NCBI RefSeq assembly: GCF_000341285.1
Contig: NW_005178442.1
Span: 151,362 to 163,106 of the forward strand
Origin: Galdieria sulphuraria
Lineage: Eukaryota; Rhodophyta; Bangiophyceae; Galdieriales; Galdieriaceae
Direction of reading: 5' to 3'
DNA: 11,745 nucleotides
Shown here: piece by piece, positions 8,645-11,745 of the stretch
Position numbering within the stretch: position 1 is the first letter of the stretch
How the letters are laid out: each line of letters opens with the position of its first letter
Made by a program: the position numbers and the translations under genes
The notes under the pieces: model-generated
Databases searched by the model: none
What the model was told of the DNA's origin: nothing
Seen by the model: the letters and a program-made list of their open reading frames with translations, nothing else

Positions 8645-11311
8645 TCATCGTTCGTTAGCGAGATATGACCTTATAGAAGATCTTATCTTCAACCTCAACG
8701 CAGGTTTATCTATACCCAAGTCCCTTAAAATTTCTTTGGTCACCGCTGGAAGCTCGTCCATATCAATATCTTCCACTTTCGGAAGACAATAAGCAACATC
8801 TTCTTCAGAAAGACCACAATATTCTCTTAGGAAAGTATTCCAATCAAATGACGAAGACAAAGAACTCGATGCTGCAACCCTTTGTTCGCCTCGTGTATCT
8901 CCTTCTTCCACTTGCATAACATTCCAATTCATAACTGGGTTACCCCTCTCCATGGATTGAATATTCCTCTCAGAAGACTGCTCAAATGGTGCACGACTCA
9001 ACAGGTCTATCAATGAATTTTCCAACAGATTTGAAAGTGGTCTGAGTTGGTCCAACCATAATGGATGGTCTCCAAAAACTCTATCTAGATCTTCACTAGC
9101 CTTGCAACCTAAAAAAGATTTGAGAGAGCTGGTAGAACATACTACAACTTGACAATGAGGAGGAATCCATAGCCATTCTTCCCTTGTATTCTGTGGTTTT
9201 GTCGCAGAATTGATAGGACTAGAGACAATATGATTGTTATGGTCTTCATAATAAATTCCACTATCCAATACCCAATTTTGGGAGTCATTCAGCTGTTTGG
9301 ATACTTCTGCAGTATACTTGTTGCTTACAATAAACTGAATTGCCATTATATTATGATTCTCCAAGTCCAATTGTGACGCAACTGGATGTAAAAATTTAGC
9401 ACATTCTGCTTTAATCATAGAACGTCCAACACCAGGACTTGACATTTGATAACACTTCAATGCAATCCCAATCAAATAGATCCTCCGTTTGTTCAAAATA
9501 TCACTTGCACTGGTTTCAGTTTCCATGGATATTTGCTCTACAGAAGATGCATCTTGTCCAATAAGAATAGAATTGTCGCTAGTTTGTGTTACTCGAATAA
9601 GAACATCAGGTCCACTGGAGTTTTGCCTTGTAGGAATAAATATTCCATCATTTGATAACCAAGTTTCAAACAACGGCTTCCAAGCACTCACATGATAAGT
9701 TTCTTCGCTGGCACTATGAATACCAACAACTGTGGAACTCAATGCTGGAACACACTTGAGAATAGGATCCTTTTCGAATTCTCCTAACACTCTCCGCCCA
9801 ACTTTTATAGGAATATCTTCTACAAGACTATGCCGAAATAGACTCAATTCACCCAATCTGGAACAAAAACACCATCGAACATAAAGAATAAGAGTAAATA
9901 TAATTTCAAACTTGAAACCACGACTAGAAGGTGAGTCAAAGCGACTAATGGATGAAAACAAACTACAAATAAAACGAATAGGAGGAACATCCCAGCATTC
10001 AATTTCGATATACTTTAAAGCAATTTTTGGAAAAACCAACTTGACAAATGTTTGTTCTATTGGGTTGAGACTTGCTTCAATCTCTTCACCGTGTTCATTC
10101 TTAGAACAATTTTCGTAATAAAAACCAAAATGATTAGCAATATCCAGAACATATTTGGAATCAAGTCCCATAGATACACCACCCAACAGAGTCTCTTCCA
10201 TAGGAATACGAAATTCTAACATACTCGCGAGAAGCATAGCAGTGAAAGTAGTCATTGCCTCTGGTGTCCTATGAGAAGGTCTCACCGAAAGCGAAGAGTC
10301 AGGAGGAATTTGCTCTATTCTACTTTGGATTTCATCCTCTGAAGGATCAATGGATCTCGAAACAATTCTACAAGTCTCGCACAATTTCTTTAAAACATAA
10401 ACAACGTAATAAGGAACACCACCAGTATAACTATGTATTTGTTTAAAAAACCAATCGTGTCCTTCTGGATGATTAGGAAAAAGAAGCTTTAGAATAGATT
10501 CATTATGATACGTCGTATTTTGTATAAAGAACTTGACAGTCTCTTCTGAAAAGGGATCCAAACGAAGAAAAGACAACCTTACTCGTGAAATACTGGCATC
10601 TCGTTGTCTTGTGATAATAGCATCTGATCTTCCTGCGACAACACAAATTACAAAAGGCCTGACTAACAAACTGGACAAGACTCTAAAAAAGGCACGATAA
10701 ATGTTGTGCACCGGAGTTGGTCCATAACTGTATATCAAATCCTCAAACTTGGAGAATTTAAAACCTTCTAAAGCTCCAATTTCGTCAATGAATAGATATA
10801 AATAACGTTTTTGGGTAACTTGCAAGAGTTTCTGCAGCCATTGTTTGCAACTATTCATGCAACAAAGAACTTGAGATAGCAATTCTGAACCGTTTGGAAA
10901 CTCAGCAAGTGCCTTCTTGCTTATCCACTTCAAAAGTGTCGTTTCAAAACTAGTTCCGTTTGGTACTTCAACAAGGTTCAACTTGACATATAAAGTTTCA
11001 TTAAGCAAAGCGTCCAATGCACGTTCGCCTACATTTTCACCCCTTGCAACGCCAGGAAACATATTGTTCATATTCAAATAACGCAACAAGCTCTCTTTGT
11101 TGGCCAAAAGAAAGGTTTGGAAATTCTCCCCAAAAGTGCTTTTACCACTCCCATACATTTGGGGTGCATAACACACGTTTGGTCGCTGACCTTGGATTAC
11201 ACCTTTTGAGTCCGAAGGATAAGTAGCTTCAAAAGCGTTTAGAACTTGTAATATCGCTGATTCTCTATTGACGAGGGGATATTCTAAACCTGCAAGGTGG
11301 ATTCTTTCCAT
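8645..11311 (-). CDS. P-loop NTPase / PD-(D/E)XK-nuclease-like / SAM-like multidomain protein
   Basis: Intron-free gene for 888 residues. The ATG at 11311 is the first in frame after an upstream TAA; the gene ends at TGA 8645-8647. Domains in order: (1) a STAND/AAA-like P-loop NTPase, about residues 10-320, with an entry motif YPLVNRE (11-17), Walker A APQMYGSGKST (49-59), Walker B YLYLFIDEIGAL (170-181; D176, E177), a sensor-like strand FVICVVAGRSD (220-230) and SYTGGVPYYVVYVL (294-307); (2) a helical linker, about 340-460; (3) a region, about 461-665, with the ordered residues of a PD-(D/E)XK fold: RGFKFE (E469), GPDVLI (D569) and IYLIGIALKCY (K619). The usual acidic residue two before the lysine is Ala617, and a Ser/Thr/Glu-rich insert (about 576-608) separates D569 from the third motif; (4) a polar linker; (5) a SAM-like domain, about 822-886, with FLREYCGLSEED and LRDLGIDKPALRLKI. 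NTPase plus nuclease-like fold is the arrangement of Crinkler/RHS proteins. Function is not known; a DNA- or RNA-directed NTPase is a guess. No signal peptide or membrane helix is obvious. Confidence 0.93.
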   Translation of the reverse strand: MERIHLAGLEYPLVNRESAILQVLNAFEATYPSDSKGVIQGQRPNVCYAPQMYGSGKSTFGENFQTFLLANKESLLRYLNMNNMFPGVARGENVGERALDALLNETLYVKLNLVEVPNGTSFETTLLKWISKKALAEFPNGSELLSQVLCCMNSCKQWLQKLLQVTQKRYLYLFIDEIGALEGFKFSKFEDLIYSYGPTPVHNIYRAFFRVLSSLLVRPFVICVVAGRSDAIITRQRDASISRVRLSFLRLDPFSEETVKFFIQNTTYHNESILKLLFPNHPEGHDWFFKQIHSYTGGVPYYVVYVLKKLCETCRIVSRSIDPSEDEIQSRIEQIPPDSSLSVRPSHRTPEAMTTFTAMLLASMLEFRIPMEETLLGGVSMGLDSKYVLDIANHFGFYYENCSKNEHGEEIEASLNPIEQTFVKLVFPKIALKYIEIECWDVPPIRFICSLFSSISRFDSPSSRGFKFEIIFTLILYVRWCFCSRLGELSLFRHSLVEDIPIKVGRRVLGEFEKDPILKCVPALSSTVVGIHSASEETYHVSAWKPLFETWLSNDGIFIPTRQNSSGPDVLIRVTQTSDNSILIGQDASSVEQISMETETSASDILNKRRIYLIGIALKCYQMSSPGVGRSMIKAECAKFLHPVASQLDLENHNIMAIQFIVSNKYTAEVSKQLNDSQNWVLDSGIYYEDHNNHIVSSPINSATKPQNTREEWLWIPPHCQVVVCSTSSLKSFLGCKASEDLDRVFGDHPLWLDQLRPLSNLLENSLIDLLSRAPFEQSSERNIQSMERGNPVMNWNVMQVEEGDTRGEQRVAASSSLSSSFDWNTFLREYCGLSEEDVAYCLPKVEDIDMDELPAVTKEILRDLGIDKPALRLKIRSSIRSYLANER

Positions 11312-11510
11312 ACTTAGCTGCCCATGAAGTTGGACAATGAAAATCGTTTACTACAAAATAAGACTACGACAGTTATGGTAATCTCCATTCATTTCAGAAT
11401 CTTTTGATAAAGAAAGTTTAAGAAACTCCACATCCTTTACAAAATATTAAATTTCAAATATTTCAATGATAACAAAGAAGCATTCACTAAACAACGAAAA
11501 CGAGATATTC

Positions 11511-11745
11511 CTAAATATTTTTNGAAAGAGATGAAACTATTTCTTGTAGTGTTGAAATGCCAATATTTCTCGAATGTGGATTNTCCACAGATTTGAAAGC
11601 GTTCCTTAAATTTGATAAAATGTCTTTGCCAATAAAGTTTTCTACATCNGCTTCNGAAAGAATAACCAATTCNCAGTTGTGAGGAATCACGAAATCTTCN
11701 ACACTATCGCCAGATGAATAACAACGACTACAATGATTCAAGTCC
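11511..11745 (-). CDS. C-terminal end of an unrecognised protein (partial)
   Basis: The frame is open from the window edge to a TAG at 11511-11513, giving 77 visible residues, so this is the 3' end of a gene starting beyond 11745. The visible part has a Cys-x-x-Cys pair near its start (HCSRC), then EDFVIPHN, a segment around DVENFIGKDILSNLRNAF, and STLQEIVSS near the end. Six single N bases (11523, 11583, 11649, 11655, 11673, 11700) fall in it. Most do not affect the residue, but one makes a TGN codon (Cys, Trp or stop) and one GAN (Glu or Asp). No family recognised, and an exon boundary within the piece is not excluded. It lies in the same orientation as the 888-aa gene, 199 bases upstream of its ATG. 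Confidence 0.65.
   Translation of the reverse strand, partial: DLNHCSRCYSSGDSXEDFVIPHNXELVILXEXDVENFIGKDILSNLRNAFKSVXNPHSRNIGISTLQEIVSSLXKNI

Noticed and set aside
9446-11226. Several plus-strand frames of 60-70 codons
   Set aside because: They are shadows on the opposite strand of the 888-aa coding region.

Overview
The window looks like nuclear DNA of a unicellular eukaryote. It is AT-rich, has genes on both strands, and has short spliceosomal introns with GTAAGT/GTATGT/GTGAGT donors and pyrimidine-rich or AT-rich acceptors. The introns that can be placed measure 45, 50, 52, 54 and 54 nt, with one of 123 nt. No bacterial ribosome-binding sites or operons are visible. Tiny introns, this base composition and a bacterial-looking aminopeptidase suggest a cyanidialean red alga such as Galdieria. 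That is inference, not a proven assignment. Six isolated N bases in the last 225 bases suggest the low-quality edge of a contig.

Layout. Positions 1-896 (+) hold the 3' part of a gene for a leucyl (M17) aminopeptidase, in three exons with all the metal-binding and catalytic motifs. Positions 1260-1635 (-) hold a small three-exon gene, about 89 aa, for a coiled-coil protein, running toward the aminopeptidase; its stop codon lies in a (TAA)n/(ATT)9 microsatellite. Positions 2754-3791 (+) hold a three-exon gene, about 289 aa, that I do not recognise. Positions 3792-8070 are gene-poor: only weak exon-like stretches appear, including an orphan 104-codon frame at 6098-6412 (-) and a stop-interrupted frame at 7520-7747 (+). 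Positions 8071-8374 (+) hold what looks like a decayed copy of the N-terminal NTPase region of the neighbouring large gene, in the opposite orientation. Positions 8645-11311 (-) hold the main gene, an intron-free 888-aa protein. Positions 11511-11745 (-) hold the last 77 residues of another unrecognised protein upstream of it.

The 888-aa protein combines an N-terminal P-loop NTPase, a central region with the ordered residues of a PD-(D/E)XK-like nuclease fold, and a C-terminal SAM-like domain. An NTPase plus a restriction-endonuclease-like fold recalls the Crinkler/RHS class of eukaryotic effector or transposon-derived proteins, and the decayed inverted copy beside it fits a multiplying, decaying family. 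Apart from that relationship I see no evidence that the genes here share a pathway.
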